64,000 nucleotides of DNA, taken from positions 621,360,476 through 621,424,475 of the forward strand of contig NC_081408.1 of NCBI RefSeq assembly GCF_030272615.1, given 5' to 3'. The notes under the pieces are model-generated. The model saw only the letters and a list, made by a program, of their open reading frames with translations, had not been told where the DNA came from and did no database searches. The translations under genes and the position numbers were made by a program. This DNA comes from Cryptomeria japonica. Its lineage: Eukaryota; Streptophyta; Pinopsida; Cupressales; Cupressaceae. Shown here in pieces: positions 36,397 through 50,273 of this stretch (the stretch's first letter is position 1; every line of letters begins with the position of its first letter).

Positions 36397-38428
36397 ATCA
36401 ACAAATACTTTGCTGACTAGTACTTTATCTCCTTCAGATTTGAGATATATGTTACTATCATCACTGGTTCTCAGAAAGCCTATTTTCATCAGGTGTGTAT
36501 GAAGCCTTTCATACCATGCTCTTGGTGCCTTCTTTAATCCATTTAAATCTTTTTGCAATCTACATACCATGTCTTTCTTATCAGGTTGCTCAATGTAAAC
36601 TTCTTCTTCTAGTATCCCATTCAAAAATACAAACTTAACATCCATCTGGTGTACCTTGAATTTCTTGTGTGCTATAAATACAAGTAAATTTCTAACACCT
36701 TCCAATCTTGCTACTAGTGCAAAAGTCTCACCATAGTCTTCTCCTTCCTCTTGTGCTTCCTTTGCAAACCAACCTATCTTTGTTGCGAACTACAACACCA
36801 TCTTTATTCAGCTTGTTCCTGAATACCCACTTAGTACCTATCACATTTTTATTTACCGGTTGGGGTACTAGGGTCCATGTATTATTCTTCTCAATTTGAT
36901 CAATTTTCTCCTCCATATCTTTAACCCAATGATCATCACCAAATGCTTCCTTAACAGTTCTTAGTTCAATAGTGGAGATCATGCAAGAATTCTCTCTGAT
37001 TCTTCTTGTAGTTAGTACTCCAACATCCTTATCCCCAATAATTTATTCAGGATTGTGATTCAGTCTCACATATCTTGGAATAACATGATCATTACTTCAA
37101 GTTCAACTTCTTCATTATCATCATCTTCTTCTAAATTTATCTATTCCAATTGAACTGGTACATCAATATTTTCTTTTCTGGTTTTAGATTTCATAGTATC
37201 TAGTTCCAAAAACAAAATGCAAGGATCTTCATCCTTTTACTTTGAACTAGTTTCCTCTAAGACTTTAGGATTTTCATCCACTCGAACATCAACACTCTCA
37301 ATAATTCCCTATGTCTAGTTGTTAAAGCACTTGTAGGCCTTACTCTTGGTGGAATAGCCAAGAAATATACCTTCATCAATTTTAGCCTCAAATTTGCTAA
37401 TATAATCACCTATCTTAATAAAGCATTTGCTTCCAAATATTCTGAAATAACTAGCATCAGGTGATCTACCATACCAATATTCATAAGGAGTATTGTCCTT
37501 ACCTCTCTTTACCAAAATCCGGTTCATAGTGTAGATAGCTATGCTGACAACTTCTCTCCAAAAAAATTTTGCTACACCCCCTTGTATCAATATTGTCCTA
37601 GTAGATTCAACAACTGACCAATTGTTTCTCTTTGTGATACCATTCTGTTGTGGTGTCCTTGGTGCAGAAAGCTACCATTTGATACCATTTTCATCACACT
37701 ACCTAGTGAATTCCTTAGAAGTAAATTCATCGCCTTGCTCTATCCTTAGACACTTTATCTTCTTACCGCTCTCCTTCTTAGCTAAGGCCCTGAATGCCTT
37801 GAACTTACCAAAAGCTTCAATCTTATACTTCAAGAATGTGACCCACATCATCCTTCAGCAATCATCAGTCAAGATCATAAAATATTTGTCACCTTGAATA
37901 ATTTTTGTTCTTATTGATCCACAAAGATATGTATGAACCAAATTTAAATGTTCCACTGAAAAAGATTTGCTATTGAAAGTTGAGGATGTCATCTTTCCCA
38001 ACTGATATTATTTGCATTGAGCATTAACCGATTTGTCTAACCGAAGAAAACCTCTTACTATCTTGGACTTACTCACTTTAACAATGTTATCAAAGTTTAC
38101 ATGACAAAATCTCCTATGCCAAAACAACTATCATCTATCTTCGCAATTAAACAGATGTTGACTTTAGGATTAAGGTGAAACAAGTTACCTTTAGTTTGCT
38201 TCCCGGTTGCAATTAGTTTAACTTTGATGTCATAGATTTTGCACATACCATTTTTAAACTCCAATGGGTATCCTTTGTCATTGAGTTGTGCCACACTCAA
38301 AAGATTGTGCTTTAGACCTTCAACCCAGTAGACATCATCTACATTGCTCTTTCTGTTTAAGAGAAATAGTTCTCTTACCTTTAACTATGCAGGGTGATTC
38401 ATTACCAAATCTTACAACTCCGCCATCA
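36397..38428 (-). pseudogene. pol: Copia A2 pol: integrase and first half of reverse transcriptase
   Basis: Read on the minus strand from right to left: end of protease and GAG-pre-integrase (38428-38097, with SVAQLNDKGYPLEF); integrase core remnants (37990-37590); IYTMNRILVKRG and PYEYWYGRSPDASYFRIFG (37590-37315). Reverse transcriptase has WTLVPQPVNKNVIGTKWVF (36982-36728), [20 protein letters not shown] (36705-36379) and ends at KVFVDD, where the TRIM sits. Several stops and frameshifts occur, for example near 38090, 37315 and 36727. The rest of the protease and gag lies beyond element B. Confidence 0.87.
38372..38428. repeat. Left copy of a 55-57-bp duplicated target flanking element B
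   Basis: This A2 protease segment ('ctcttacctttaac...cgccatca') is repeated at 54094-54148 on the other side of element B. The copies differ at about five positions and by a short indel. Normal Copia TSDs in this window are 5 bp. Confidence 0.8.
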
Positions 38429-39659
38429 AATTCCTATTTACTAAGTTGTCATTAGTTTTATGCCCAAAGTCATTCTATATACTCTAGTTAGTTAATACTA
38501 CTGAAAATTCCATTCGATAAACACCAAGGCCACCGATGTCAGTTACAGAAGAAAGAAAAGTCATTGAGATGATACACACTAAGCTATGAACCAAGACATA
38601 TGGAGAATTTCTACCGAGTAAGGTTTATATGTTTACTGAGTAGCAAAGAAGGAATACTGAGTTAATCTAAACCGAGTGAAAACATGTTACCAGATGCAAT
38701 GAACCTGGACACATATGTGAAACGTGTTACATAATTTGAGAAGATGAAACCGTTACTACATAGGAAATTGCATTTAAAGATTTTGTATGATTTTGAGGAA
38801 GAATATCCAATGAAATAATTTCTACGTTTATTCATTCAATAAAACATGTTTGTATGATCGAAGCATGAACAGATCATCATCAAAGATATCTATATAAATA
38901 GAATGATTTGAGTATATGAAATGATATGATATGTAAAGTCAATCAAGAAAAGAGACAAAAAGGAATGGCATAGTTCAGTATGAAGAAAGAAGATTGACAG
39001 AGATAATCACAGGTTACCGAGAAGGTTTCAGAGAACAATTTAAGAGGACAGAGTATACAGAAGTGGTTACCGAGTTGATTTATCAATTACCGAGGAATTC
39101 TATGAGCAAGGTAATTTTATATTGAGCACATAGAGTCTGCTATAACATTTCAGATGTGAAGTTGCAAATATTTTGTAAAGATTTTGGACTGAAATTTTAA
39201 GTTGCAATAGAAACCTTTAACAGGGTAAAAGACTCTAATAAAGTCTATAAATTGTAAAGCCTTTAAACAAGTACAACATTTTGTAGAAGTGTTTGTAAAA
39301 TCCTTTAGCAAGGTAGATCTAAAGATCTTTATACTCCTAATAGGGTAAGCTATCAGAAATGGCTAAACATGTAGCTCTAATCGAGCAATCTTTCTTACTG
39401 CAGTAGAGAAGTTGTGGGTGCCATCCCCACCGCAGTTTTTCTCTCTAACCAAGAGTTTCTGCGTGACCAAAAATCTTTGTGTTATGGAGTGATATTTTGA
39501 TGTATGTTATTTCTATGATTATGTTTCAGTATTACATATCTTTGAGATCAGCAATACATAGTTTGTGTTTATCAGTAAAATTGTTTTTCAAGAAAAGTTT
39601 TGAAGTACTGATTCACCCCTCCCCTCTTAGTACATTAGCCTTCCAAGTAAGACCTAACA
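38429..39659 (+). repeat. 5' LTR of element B
   Basis: About 1231 bp ending GACCTAACA. The first bases are degenerate (AATTCCTATTTAC against TATTTCTATTTAC in the 3' LTR and TGTTACTACTTATC in the solo LTR). The near-terminal 'gtactgattcacccctcccctc' resembles the A and D families. Confidence 0.85.
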
Positions 39660-39661
39660 AT

Positions 39662-39673
39662 TGGTATTAGAGA
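39662..39673 (+). other. Primer-binding site of element B
   Basis: TGGTATTAGAGA follows the LTR by two bases and matches the initiator-Met tRNA complement at 10 of 12 positions. Confidence 0.8.
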
Positions 39674-39721
39674 CATATTCTTGGTAAAGGGTCTAACAGC
39701 CTAAAGAGAAAGATCCTATCA

Positions 39722-41074
39722 ATGGAAGGCTATAAACAATCTCGCAGGATTGTGAATCTTCAAGAAGAATTGGATCATGCTAATCAAATGATTGCAGATA
39801 TGCAGAGGCAAATGCAGAGATCACTGAAAGTTGGAAGAAGGTTGTTTGATGATTTACAACACTCACAAGAGTTGGTTGAACAAATTGAGACATCATCTAA
39901 GAACAACATATCAGAAGAATCTGAAGAAATGATTGCAAAACTGAAAGAAAAGAACAAAGCACTTAATGAATAGCTAAAAGCAATGAGAAGGGAACATGAG
40001 TATTTTAGCACACAGATGACTGAAAATATTGATGCATTGAGAATAGCTGAAGATAATAAGTGAATTATAGAAGGAGAAAAACAACAACTAGAAGCAATGG
40101 TGTCTACAAAGAATGAGGAAATATCAAGGATGATTGTAGCTCAACATAATCTATCTGATCAATTGGACTATGCACATCATGAAGCTACACTAAAATAAAA
40201 TGAGAACCAAGCATTGAAACTTGAAATATCAAGATTGACCGATGAACTAGAAGTAGAAAAGAAGTCAAAATAAACATTGAGGAAAAGCCATGAAGCATCA
40301 AGAATGTTGGATGGGCAACTGAATATGAGAAAACCCAACAAAAATGCAGGACTCGGTTACAAAGGAAATAACTCTACCAAGAAATGGATCAACACTACCG
40401 AGAAAGGAGAATCATCAAAGCAAGTTGGAAACAAAGAGAACATCAAGGACAAGAAGCTTATTTGCAACTACTATGGAAAACAAAGACATACTGCCAACAT
40501 TTGCCGGATCAAAAAAGGTAAGCAACTGAATGTTACTAGGTTTTATGGTTATTGTTACAATTGTAATAAGTATGGTCACACATCTAAGCAATGTAGAACA
40601 AAGTCTGTCAATTATCAGAAGGGAAAATACAAAGGGTTTTGCAAAAATTGCAATAGATATGGACACAATACTAAGAAATATTGATTTAAGAAGAAAAACT
40701 ATAAGTGGACTCCACACCGAACAAATACTAGAAGCTACCGAACTCACACAAATCTCAATCGACAATATACTTTAGTACCGTGGGATTACAATACAAGAAT
40801 TTGGTGTGAATGTTGTGGAAGATATGGACATATAAGTGCAAACTGTATGATAAGGTTTGGAATGAACAACCGGAGATCATGGAGAAATCCAAGAATGGCT
40901 CATTTTCATTGTCACAATGTTGGACACATAGCTAAAGTCTGTACAGACCAACCGAGAGGAGATACTGAGGAGATAAGAAGTAAATTGCAAAAATTTTGGA
41001 AAAAGAAGGAAAATGTGTCAACTAATGAAGGAAGCACCTTACCTACCGAGTTAGGTGCATCCACTTTGAATTAG
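39722..41074 (+). pseudogene. Element B gag-like protein: coiled coil plus five zinc-knuckle-like motifs
   Basis: It starts MEGYKQSRRIVNLQEELDHA. Residues 10 to about 180 are Glu/Lys/Leu-rich with heptad character, predicting a long coiled coil. The C-terminal part has successive CCHC-like motifs: CNYYGKQRHTANIC, CYNCNKYGHTSKQC, CKNCNRYGHNTKKY (last Cys lost), CECCGRYGHISANC and CHNVGHIAKVC. CCHC knuckles bind retroelement RNA in gag proteins; five in a row is more than the one or two usual in plant Copia gag. In-frame stops lie near 39971, 40062, 40197, 40271 and 40682. The frame ends at 41074, followed by about 500 bp of apparent spacer. An RNA-binding, particle-forming role is an inference. 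Confidence 0.65.
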
Positions 41075-42627
41075 TCAATAAAGGTATGGAGGGACTGCAT
41101 TCTCAAAGGTTAGATCTTAACAGTTCCTATATATTTATGCACTTAATTTCAAAATCTGCATAGCTAAGATGCAATAGAAAGTTCAAAAAATTATCTAGTC
41201 TTTTGATTTACCAGAGAAGTCGGTAAAAGTATTAAACCTGTCTAGTTGGTAAAAGCTTATAAGAGAGTTAGTCGATAAAGTAAAACCAAGTTCATTTAAT
41301 GCCTATTTAACCTAACCACACAAATCCCAATAAGGTCAAAAGGAGATATTTAAAGTATTGAGCGTGGTCATTTTTTTACTTACCAGTTTTCAAAGTGCAG
41401 AGCAGAGCAAATCAAAAGGCGATCAAATATTTCCAAGAGCAAATTCAAGGTATTTAGCAAATCTAAAGTCGCATTTTTAGTAGTTAACTAATCAAGTCAA
41501 GTTGTGAATATTTGCAAAGTTAAGTCGGAAGCATTTTCAAGTTATTTGAAACCCTAAGCTACTTCGTAAGTAGAATTTCAATTTGAAATGGCCCCCAAAG
41601 TTCAGAAACCCGTTGTAGTAGAAACCATTTAGAAGCCTACACAAAAATACACCTCACCTCCCAAAGTGGCTTCCGAACCCGATGAGAAAAATGTATTTTC
41701 TCTTATTCTGGATAGGGTTTTGTTGATCGAAGATGTTAGATTTCATACCAAGAGCAGAGTTGATGAGCTAGGTCATAATGATATTAAGGAAATGTATGAT
41801 AAATTGTGCACTGATGGAAATCTAGATAGAAAGTTTGAGCATATCAAAGTAAAGGGACTAACCAAAGCCCTAACCTATCCTCGAGTCTTCAAACTCCAAT
41901 GGGTCAAATTTGTCTTGAACCAAGTACATGACGATTTTATGTGGCTAGAGGATCAACCTTTCAAGATCACCAAGGAGATTATTCACATAATAACTGGATA
42001 CCCTATATTTGACCATGCCCGAGCACAGAAGATGATTTCATAGAAGGAATTGATAACATTAATAGGTGTTGAGTCTGATAGCAGAGGTCTTAAGTTGAAC
42101 AATGTGATAGATGCAAAACTTAATTTTGCTATTAGAGTTATTGTTATTGTTTCTTCCAGTCGGCAAGAGAAAACAGTGTACCGTGTGCAACTGTAGATTT
42201 GGCCTATAAAATTGTTAAAAAGGGTATGCAAATTGATTTATGTGAAGTGTTGTTGAAGAATCTTTTTGAAAATCTAAATACAATAAGGAAATCGAAGAAG
42301 AATAATACTGCTAACACACTAAAGTTTGGGTCACTCTTAGTGTGTATGTTCTTCTATTTTTAGAAACTCTTTCCATTAGTCGGTAACATTGTTTGGGAAT
42401 TACATCAACCTATCACCCATCAAATAAATGATTTCATCAATCAGCTAGGTGATAATTTCAATATGATAATGGATGACTACTTCAACAAATTCCAGGAAAA
42501 GATGCATAGCAAGTACAGCATTCCACCTCAGCTAGTTGAAAAATACAAGGATACTATATGTTTTGACTTGGATATAGACTATTGTTATGTCAATGCAGTA
42601 GAACCCAAGACTCAATAATTACCACCT

Positions 42628-44126
42628 TGTTAGCATTTCATAAAGGGAGATTGTTGGAATTTCAGTAAGTTTGTTGGTATGAGGATATTGAGAAGGTTGT
42701 TCAAGATTGTGGATATAACTGAGAAAGGATGATTACTGTCTTAATAATATTATTCTATCATTGATGTCAAGCAATTGATTTTCTGATTCAGTATAATGTT
42801 GCCACATCTTAATGAGTATGTTTTGATAAGTATAAAGATGTCGGTAAGTGAAACAGAAAGAATGAAAATGGAGTAATAAGTTATTCAATGGGCAACTATT
42901 ACCGAGTTAGACAATGATGAGATTTTGTTGTTTTGATTATTTTTGATATCCTATATACATATGAGTATTCTAAGAATGAGAAAAGATTTCATTCATTAGA
43001 TAAGTTAAGGTTTGATACTGTTCTATGTTACCGAGCAAGATGCTAGTTAGTAAACCCTAAGGTTATTGCTATCGGTTAAAGAAGGCAGAATATCTACCGA
43101 GTAAGGTTTAGTATTTACCAAGTAATAACAAATGCATTGGATGGATAAAATCATTATTAAATGAAAGATGCCAATGAGTTGGAGATGTATAGATGATTGG
43201 TATGTCGTGCAAGAAGTTTGTTGAAGATCTATGACAACGAAAATATAAGAGTTAGATCTACAACGCAGATTGAACTGTCATAACCTAGCACAAGTTCCAA
43301 GGAAGGAATACAAGTTCCAAGGTGAGATAAAACATTTTCAGATCGAAGGATACAATGAACCTAGTAAAGTTTAAAGATTTGATGGCTAAGATTGATCATG
43401 GGAAATGTGATCAAGGAGATTAAGTGGTTAGGAATTGTTTATAAATAAGAAATTGTTGATGAACAATGCATGCGGGCAAATAGAAGAACAGTGATACTAC
43501 AATAGTGATCACTGAGGACAGAAAATTGAATATCTGATTAAAGAACAGATTGAGAAGCCCAGCAAGGAGCAAGATAAGTCTTATAATAAGATTATTTTGA
43601 GCACATAGAGTCTTCTTTAGCATTTCAGATGTGAAGTTGCAAATATATTTTATACTGTTATTTATTTTGTAGGTGACAGGAAATCTCTTAACCGAGTGGA
43701 CCTAATAGTCTTATTTGTAAATCCTCTAGCAAGGTAACATTCTAAATGAGTGTTTGAAATCCATTGACAAGGTCACTTCTAACAAAGTGCAAGATTCTAA
43801 CAAGTCTGAGGGAAATCCCTTAACCGGGTCACATCTAGCAATGTGTTTATGTAATATGTAACAGGATTGGCTTTTAACTGAGCATACTCTAGAAGGGTAT
43901 ATTTCTTAGTGGGTCCGAAACCCCACAGTGGTTTTTCCCTATTTGGGTTTCCACGTTAAATCTAGTGTTAAATGTGTTATGATGTCTTAAGTGTATCTAT
44001 TTATGAGTTTGAATGATTTACAGTCATAGTTGCATAGTAGTAAAGGCTACCGAGGTTGAATCTGATAAATATATTGCATAGTGAGTTTTTATGATTCACC
44101 CCCCCCCCCCTTTCATCTTATTAACA
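42628..44126 (+). repeat. 5' LTR of Copia D
   Basis: 1499 bp, from TGTTAGCATTTCATAAAGG to CTTATTAACA. An internal AAAGGGAGATTGTTGG word 17 bases in copies a PPT plus LTR start, so an extra start-like sequence lies inside the LTR. Confidence 0.9.
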
Positions 44127-44128
44127 AT

Positions 44129-44140
44129 TGGTATTAGAGA
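44129..44140 (+). other. Primer-binding site of Copia D
   Basis: TGGTATTAGAGA two bases after the LTR; initiator-Met type, identical to element B. Confidence 0.82.
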
Positions 44141-44171
44141 TTTGGACTCCGGAAGAAAATTTTAAAGGTAC

Positions 44172-47100
44172 TTGAGGCAAGATCCGAAGATGTATAAAAG
44201 GGATGCACCAAAGCTAAACAAGTCTAGTTTCTCCACATGGCAGAAAAGGATGAAGTTGCACTTATCAGGAATTGGAGAATATGCAATATATTATCTGGAG
44301 AATGATTACAGTACACCTAGCACCTACCTGATGACAATGGAAGAGATAAAGACAAAGGAAGAGCATATTCAAGAAATGATTGAGATAATATCAGCATTAA
44401 CCGACTCAGAGTTTAATGATCTAGAAGGTTGCACTGATGCCAAAGAAATGTGGAACAAGCTTATATCTATGTATGGTGGTGATGAACATGTTTAGAGAGA
44501 AAAAATAGACAGTCTAAGAGGTCAACTTGAATCCATGAGAATGAATGAAGGTGAGAACATAACCCAATAAAGTACAAGGTTAAAGGAAACTGTCAATCAA
44601 ATCAAAGGAGTGGGAGGAACTATTGAAGAAAAGAATGTAACAAGTAAGTTTCTTAGAACACTTCTACCTGCTTATCCCATTCGAGTCTCTACAATCAATG
44701 AATTAACGTCTATACCAAACATGCCAGTCTCTTTAGATGCTACTATCGGTAAGCTACATGCATTTGAGTTAAGTAATTTTGATAACAGTGGGTCTTTGAT
44801 AAATAAAGTTGAATCGGCATTCAGTTCTTTTCATCTTGGTGAATCTGTTGATTACAATGATAGAATGTATAAGTATACTGAAGGAAATCACAGTGGAGCA
44901 AGTGAGAGATTTTACAAAAACATGGAAGAGGTACACAAACTATATGAGGAGATGAGAAAGCAAGAAGAGTTTGAAGCATTATTAGCCAGAAGATTACCAA
45001 GAGGCAAAGGTAAGTATAAAGGAAAGTTACCTTTAAAATGTTTTAACTATGATAGAATAGGACATATGGCTTCTAACTATCCTGACAAAGAATCTAGTGA
45101 AAAGAGAGAATATTGAGATGACAGACAGAAAGACAACCAATACAGAGGACACCAAGACTTCAGAAGGAGAGATAGAAAGACATGCCTAGTAGCTGATGAG
45201 GAATCCAACGATGACAAATCTGATGAGACTGAGACAGAGGAAGTTGTATATGTGGCTATCAAAGATGGATTAGATGAAGAAAGGTATGAGGAAAAAGCCT
45301 TGATATCTTAGATAAATGAAAATGATTCTTGGATCATAGATAGTGGATGCTCACATCACATGACAGGTGATAAACACAAGTTTGTTAAATTAGAAGACTA
45401 TGATGGAGGTTATGTAAGATTTGGTAATGATGCACCATGTCCGGTGAAAGGTAAAGGTTCTATCACACTTCTTGACAATGCTAAATGTGATGATGTATAT
45501 TGGGTTGAAGGTTTGAAATACAATTTGTTGAGTGTAGCACAGCTAAACAATACAGGATACCGAATAGAATTTCATAAAGGAAATATAAAAGTTCATGACA
45601 AACATGGAAAGCTGGCTGCTACCGGGACACAAACAAAAGGTAATACATTTCATCTTGACTCAACTCAGAACAATTGTCTATATGCTAAAATAGAAGATAC
45701 CTAGTTATGGCATAAAAGGTTTTGTCATCTAAATTTTGATAACCTGATCAAAATAAGTAAGAAGCACCGAGTAAGAGGTCTATCGAGCTTGGAAAAACTT
45801 GAGAATGCAATATGCCAAGGATGCCAGATGGGTAAGATGACAAAGTCAAGCTTTACAAGTAAGTCCTACACTTCTAAAGGAATTTTAGATCTTGTGCACA
45901 CTAATCTCTGTGGTCAGATGAAAGTTCAAAGTTATTATGGTGATAAATACTTTATATTATTTGTGGATGATTACTCAAGGATGATGTCAATTATGTTTTT
46001 AAAAGAGAAATCAAAAGCCTTTCAAATGTTCAAATGGTACAAGGCTAGAGTGGAAAAAGAAACAGGAAGACAGTTGAAATGTCTAAGATCTGACAGAGGA
46101 GGAGAATTCATTTCTGATGAATTTAACCTATTTTGCAATGATCATGGTATAAAGAGACAAGTATCTGCACACCTCATCAAAATGGGATAGCTGAAAGAAG
46201 AAATAGATCAATTGTAAATTTGCCAGAACCCTAATGATAAAAAAGAGGGTACCTCAAACATTTTGGAGAGAAGAGATCAACACTGCAGTTTACACCCTGA
46301 ACCGAGTACAACTGAAGAAAGGAACTTTGAAGACACCGTATGAAATCTGGTATTACAAGAAACCTATTGTAAGTTACTTTAAAATATTTGGAAGTGGATG
46401 TTATGTTCACAAAGATGACAGAAATGGAAAGTTTGATCAGAAAAGCGAGGAAGGAACATTTCTTGGTTATTCTTCTAGAAGTAAAGCATTTAAATATCTG
46501 ATCAAATCATCTAACAAAATATTGGAAAGTGCAAATGTGAAAATTGATGAATTTGCAGAAAGAAATGATGAAGGAAATTCCAAAGAACCAGAAGATTATG
46601 AAGAGTTTGTATATGTTCAACCGAGAAGTCCTACCGAGAAAGTTGATGAAGAAAATGAAGAAAATACCCAGTTACCGAGTGATGAAGAAGATCATACAGA
46701 GCCTACCGAGCCTATATTAGCCAAGTATGTCAGAAGAAATCATGCATCAAGTCAAATTATAGGAGACAAGGATGATCTAGTGATGACAAGGAACAAACTG
46801 AGACAAAACACATGTCTGATATCTGAATTTGAAACGAGAATAGTAAAAGAGGCATTTAGTAATGAAGATTGGGTAAATGCTATGACAGAAGAGATTAAAC
46901 AAATCAAGAAGAATGAAACATGGACACTAGTCCCAAGACCAAAAGAGAAAAATATGATCGGTACAAAGTGGGTTTTCAGAAACAAGCTAAATGAAAAAGG
47001 AGAGGTCATTCGGAATAAAGCAAGACTAGTTTGCAAAGGTTATGCTCAAGAAGAAGGAATAGATTATGGTGAGACTCTTGCACCTATGGCAAGACTTGAA

Positions 47101-48366
47101 GGAGTGAGAAAATTGTTGGCATATGCTGCTTACAAAAATTTCAAGGTATATCAAATGGATGTTAAATTTGCATTTTTAAATGGTATACTAGAAGAAGAAG
47201 TTTATATTGAACAGCCTGAAGGATTTATTGAAGACAAAAATAAAGATCAGGTATGTAAGTTGAACAAAGCTTTATATGGTCTAAAGCAAGCATCTAGAGC
47301 ATGGTATGAAAGACTGCACTCTTACTTACTCAAGATTGGATTTATAAGGACAAGTGAAAACAACATGTATATGAAGAATGATAAAGATAATTGAATATTG
47401 CTTTCAGCTATATTTGTTGATGATATTATTTTTTGTGGAAATGACTCTTTATGCAAGAACTTTGGAAATGAAATGTGCAAAGAATTTGAGATGTCATTAA
47501 TCGGTAAAATAAAGTATTTTACAAGTTTACAAATACTGCAAATGAAAAATGAGGTTTTCATTACTCAATCCAAGTATATAAAGGAAATCTTGAAGAAATT
47601 TGGAATGGAGGATTCTAAACCTATAAGTACTCATATGACTACCAATTGTAAACTATCAAAGAGTGCTGAATCTACATCTGTTGATGAGACACTTTACCGA
47701 TCTATGATTGGAATGTTACAATATGTGGTTCACAGCAAGCCAGATATAGCACATGCAGTAGGTATAGTTGCAAGATTTTCTGCAGATCCCAAAGAAACCC
47801 ATATGACAGCAATCAAGATAATTTTCAGATACTTGAGAGGCACTGAAGATTATGGTTTAGTGTATAAAAAGAGGAATGATTTTGACTTAAAAGTCTACAC
47901 TGATGCTGATTGGGAAGGAAACATTGATGATAGGAAAAGCACAAGCGGTGGAGCTTTCTTTCTGGGAGAAAGACTAGTAAGTTGGCTTAGCAAGAAACAA
48001 GGATGCATTTCACAGTCAACAGCTGAAGCTGAATATGTCACTGCAGCATTGAATTGTACCAATATAGCATTGATCAAACAACTATTGGAAGGTATGAATG
48101 ATAAAGTTGTCGAGCCAGTAACTATATTCTATGATAATACTAGTACCATTAACATTTCAAAGAATCCGGTAATGCATTCTAAGACAAAGCATATCTCTAT
48201 AAAATATCATTATCTCAGAGAAGAAGTTCAAGAGAAGAAAGTTGTGCTGGAATATATTAGTTCAAAGGAACAAATAGTAGACATCTTCACAAAGCCACTG
48301 CCAAGGGACACTTTTGAGTATCTCAAAAGTAAGTTAGGGGTCCTACCCCTATCTAGTACTCACTGA
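44172..48366 (+). pseudogene. gag-pol: Copia D gag-pol, nearly full length, few lesions
   Basis: Gag begins near 44172 or at the inner ATG 44190 (MYKRDAPKLNKSSFSTW). Its zinc knuckle is damaged (CFNYDRIGHMASNY, two Cys changed to Tyr). Protease at about 45330-45365 keeps the D-S-G triad (WIIDSGCSHHMTGD). GAG-pre-integrase follows (LWHKRFCHLNFDNL), then integrase with HTNLCG, VDDYSRMM and LRSDRGGEF, a frameshift near 46170, and [15 protein letters not shown]. Reverse transcriptase (about 46900-47560) has [28 protein letters not shown] and FVDDIIFCGN. RNase H (47880-48290) has YTDADWEGN, STAEAEYV and SKTKHISIKYH. Stops occur near 44493, 44567, 45114, 45309, 45702 and 47392. The 46234-47394 and 47398-48366 frames are long and open. 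The end is at 48366. Confidence 0.92.
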
Positions 48367-48764
48367 CAGAGTTCGGTGAAAGCATCAATTCTATGAATCT
48401 ACAGGATAACTATTTATGAGTTGATGTTGCTTTACACACTTTAGGAGGTTGCCTAAAGTTGTGGAGGAAATAGTGATTGAAGACAAGTTGCTTTGACCAA
48501 GAATGAGATGATACATTTGTATTTTTAGCAAGAAAATTACTTCACAGTGGAAGGAATCATGAATTATTTTTACTTTTTGGCATTGTTGTCAAAGGGGGAG
48601 AAGACTAATGTAGTGAAGATTAATAGGTGAAGATGGGAGAAGACTAATGACTGGGGTTGAATTCAAGGATAACAACAGGAGAAGATTAACAACAATCCGA
48701 ATCCGAATCAATTGAAATAAAATCAAGTTAGGTATTGCCATTAAAAGTTGGTTTTACCATCAAT

Positions 48765-48779
48765 GCCAAAGGGGGAGAT
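48765..48779 (+). other. Polypurine tract of Copia D
   Basis: GCCAAAGGGGGAGAT directly before the 3' LTR, identical to the A family. Confidence 0.85.
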
Positions 48780-50273
48780 TGTTAGCATTTCACAAAGGGA
48801 GATTGTTGGTATTTCAGTAAGTTTGTTGGTATGAGGATATTGAGAAGGTTGTTGAAGAGTGTGGATATAACTGAGAAAGGATGATTACTGTCTTAATAAT
48901 ATTATTTTGTAATTGATGTCAAGCGATTGATTTTCTGATTCAGTATGATATTGCCATATCTTAATGAGTATGTTTTGATAAGTATAAAGATGTCGGTAAG
49001 TGACACAGAGAGAATGAAAATGAAGGGGAGTAATAAGTTATTCAATGGGCAACTATTACCGAGTTAGACAATGATGAGATTTTGTTGTTTTGATTATTTT
49101 TGATATCCTTTATAAATATGAGTATTCTAAGAATGAGAAAAGATTTCATTCATTAGATGAGTTAAGGTTTGATATTGTTCTATGTTACCAAGCAAGATGC
49201 TAGTCAGTAAACCCTAAGGTTATTGCTATCGGTTAAAGAAGGCAAAATATCTACCGAGTAAGGTTCAGTATTTATCGAGTAACAACCAAGTAATAACAAA
49301 ATGCATTGGATGGATAAAAGCATTATTAAATGAAAGATGCTAATGAGCTGGAGATGTATAGATGATTGGTATGTCGTGCAAGAAGTTTTTTGAAGATCTA
49401 TGACAACGAAAATACAAGAGTTAGATCTATAGAGTAGATTGAACAGTCATAACCTAGCACAAGTTCCAAGGCAAGATAAAACATTTTCAGATCGAAGGAT
49501 ACAATGAACCTAGTCAAGTTTAAAGATCTGATGGCTAAGATTGATCATGGGAAATGTGATCAAGGAGATTAAGCGATTAGGAATTGTTTATAAATAAGAA
49601 ATTGTTGATGAACAATGCATGCAGGCAAATAGAAGAACAATGATACTGTAGTAGTGATCAACGTGCACAGAAGATTGAATATCTGATTAAAGAATAGATT
49701 GAGAAGCCCAGCAAGGAGCAAGATAAGTCTTATGACAAGATTATTTTGAGCACATAGAGTCTGCTTTAGCATTTCAGATGTGAAGTTGCAAATATATTTT
49801 ATACTGTTATTTATTTAATAAGTGATAGGAAATCTCTTAACCGAGTGGACCTAATAGTCTTATTTGTAAATCCTCTAGCAAGGTAACATTCTGAATGAGT
49901 GTTTGAAATCCTTTGACAAGGTCACTTCTAACAAAGTGTAAGATTCTAACAAGTCTAAGAGAAATCCCTTAACCGGGTCAAATCTAGCAATGTGTTTATG
50001 TAATCTATAACAGGATTGGCTTTTAACTGAGCATACTCTAGAAGGGTATATCTCTTAGTGGGTCCAAAATCCCATAGTGGTTTTTCCCTATTTGGGTTTC
50101 CATGTTAAATCTCGTGTTAAATGTGTTATGATGTCTTAAGTGTATCTGTTTATGAGTTTGAATGATTTACAGTCATAGTTGCATAACAGTAAAGGCTATC
50201 GAGGTTGAATCAGATAAATATATTGCATAGTGAGTTTTTATGATTCACCCCCCCTCCTTTAATCTTATTAACA
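48780..50273 (+). repeat. 3' LTR of Copia D
   Basis: 1494 bp, from TGTTAGCATTTCACAAAGG to CTTATTAACA, with a few short indels relative to the 5' LTR. Confidence 0.9.

Larger units (their letters stand above)
42628..50273 (+). mobile_element. Copia LTR retrotransposon D, nested in element B
   Basis: 7.65 kb with LTRs of 1499 and 1494 bp that look only a few percent apart, making it one of the younger insertions here. The flanks are CACCT (42623-42627) and TGCCT (50274-50278); both derive from CGCCT by a single CpG-type transition on opposite strands, so they are an acceptable decayed TSD. The order is LTR, primer site, gag, protease, integrase, reverse transcriptase, RNase H, PPT, LTR. The same lineage as A1/A2 but a distinct family. 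Confidence 0.92.
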
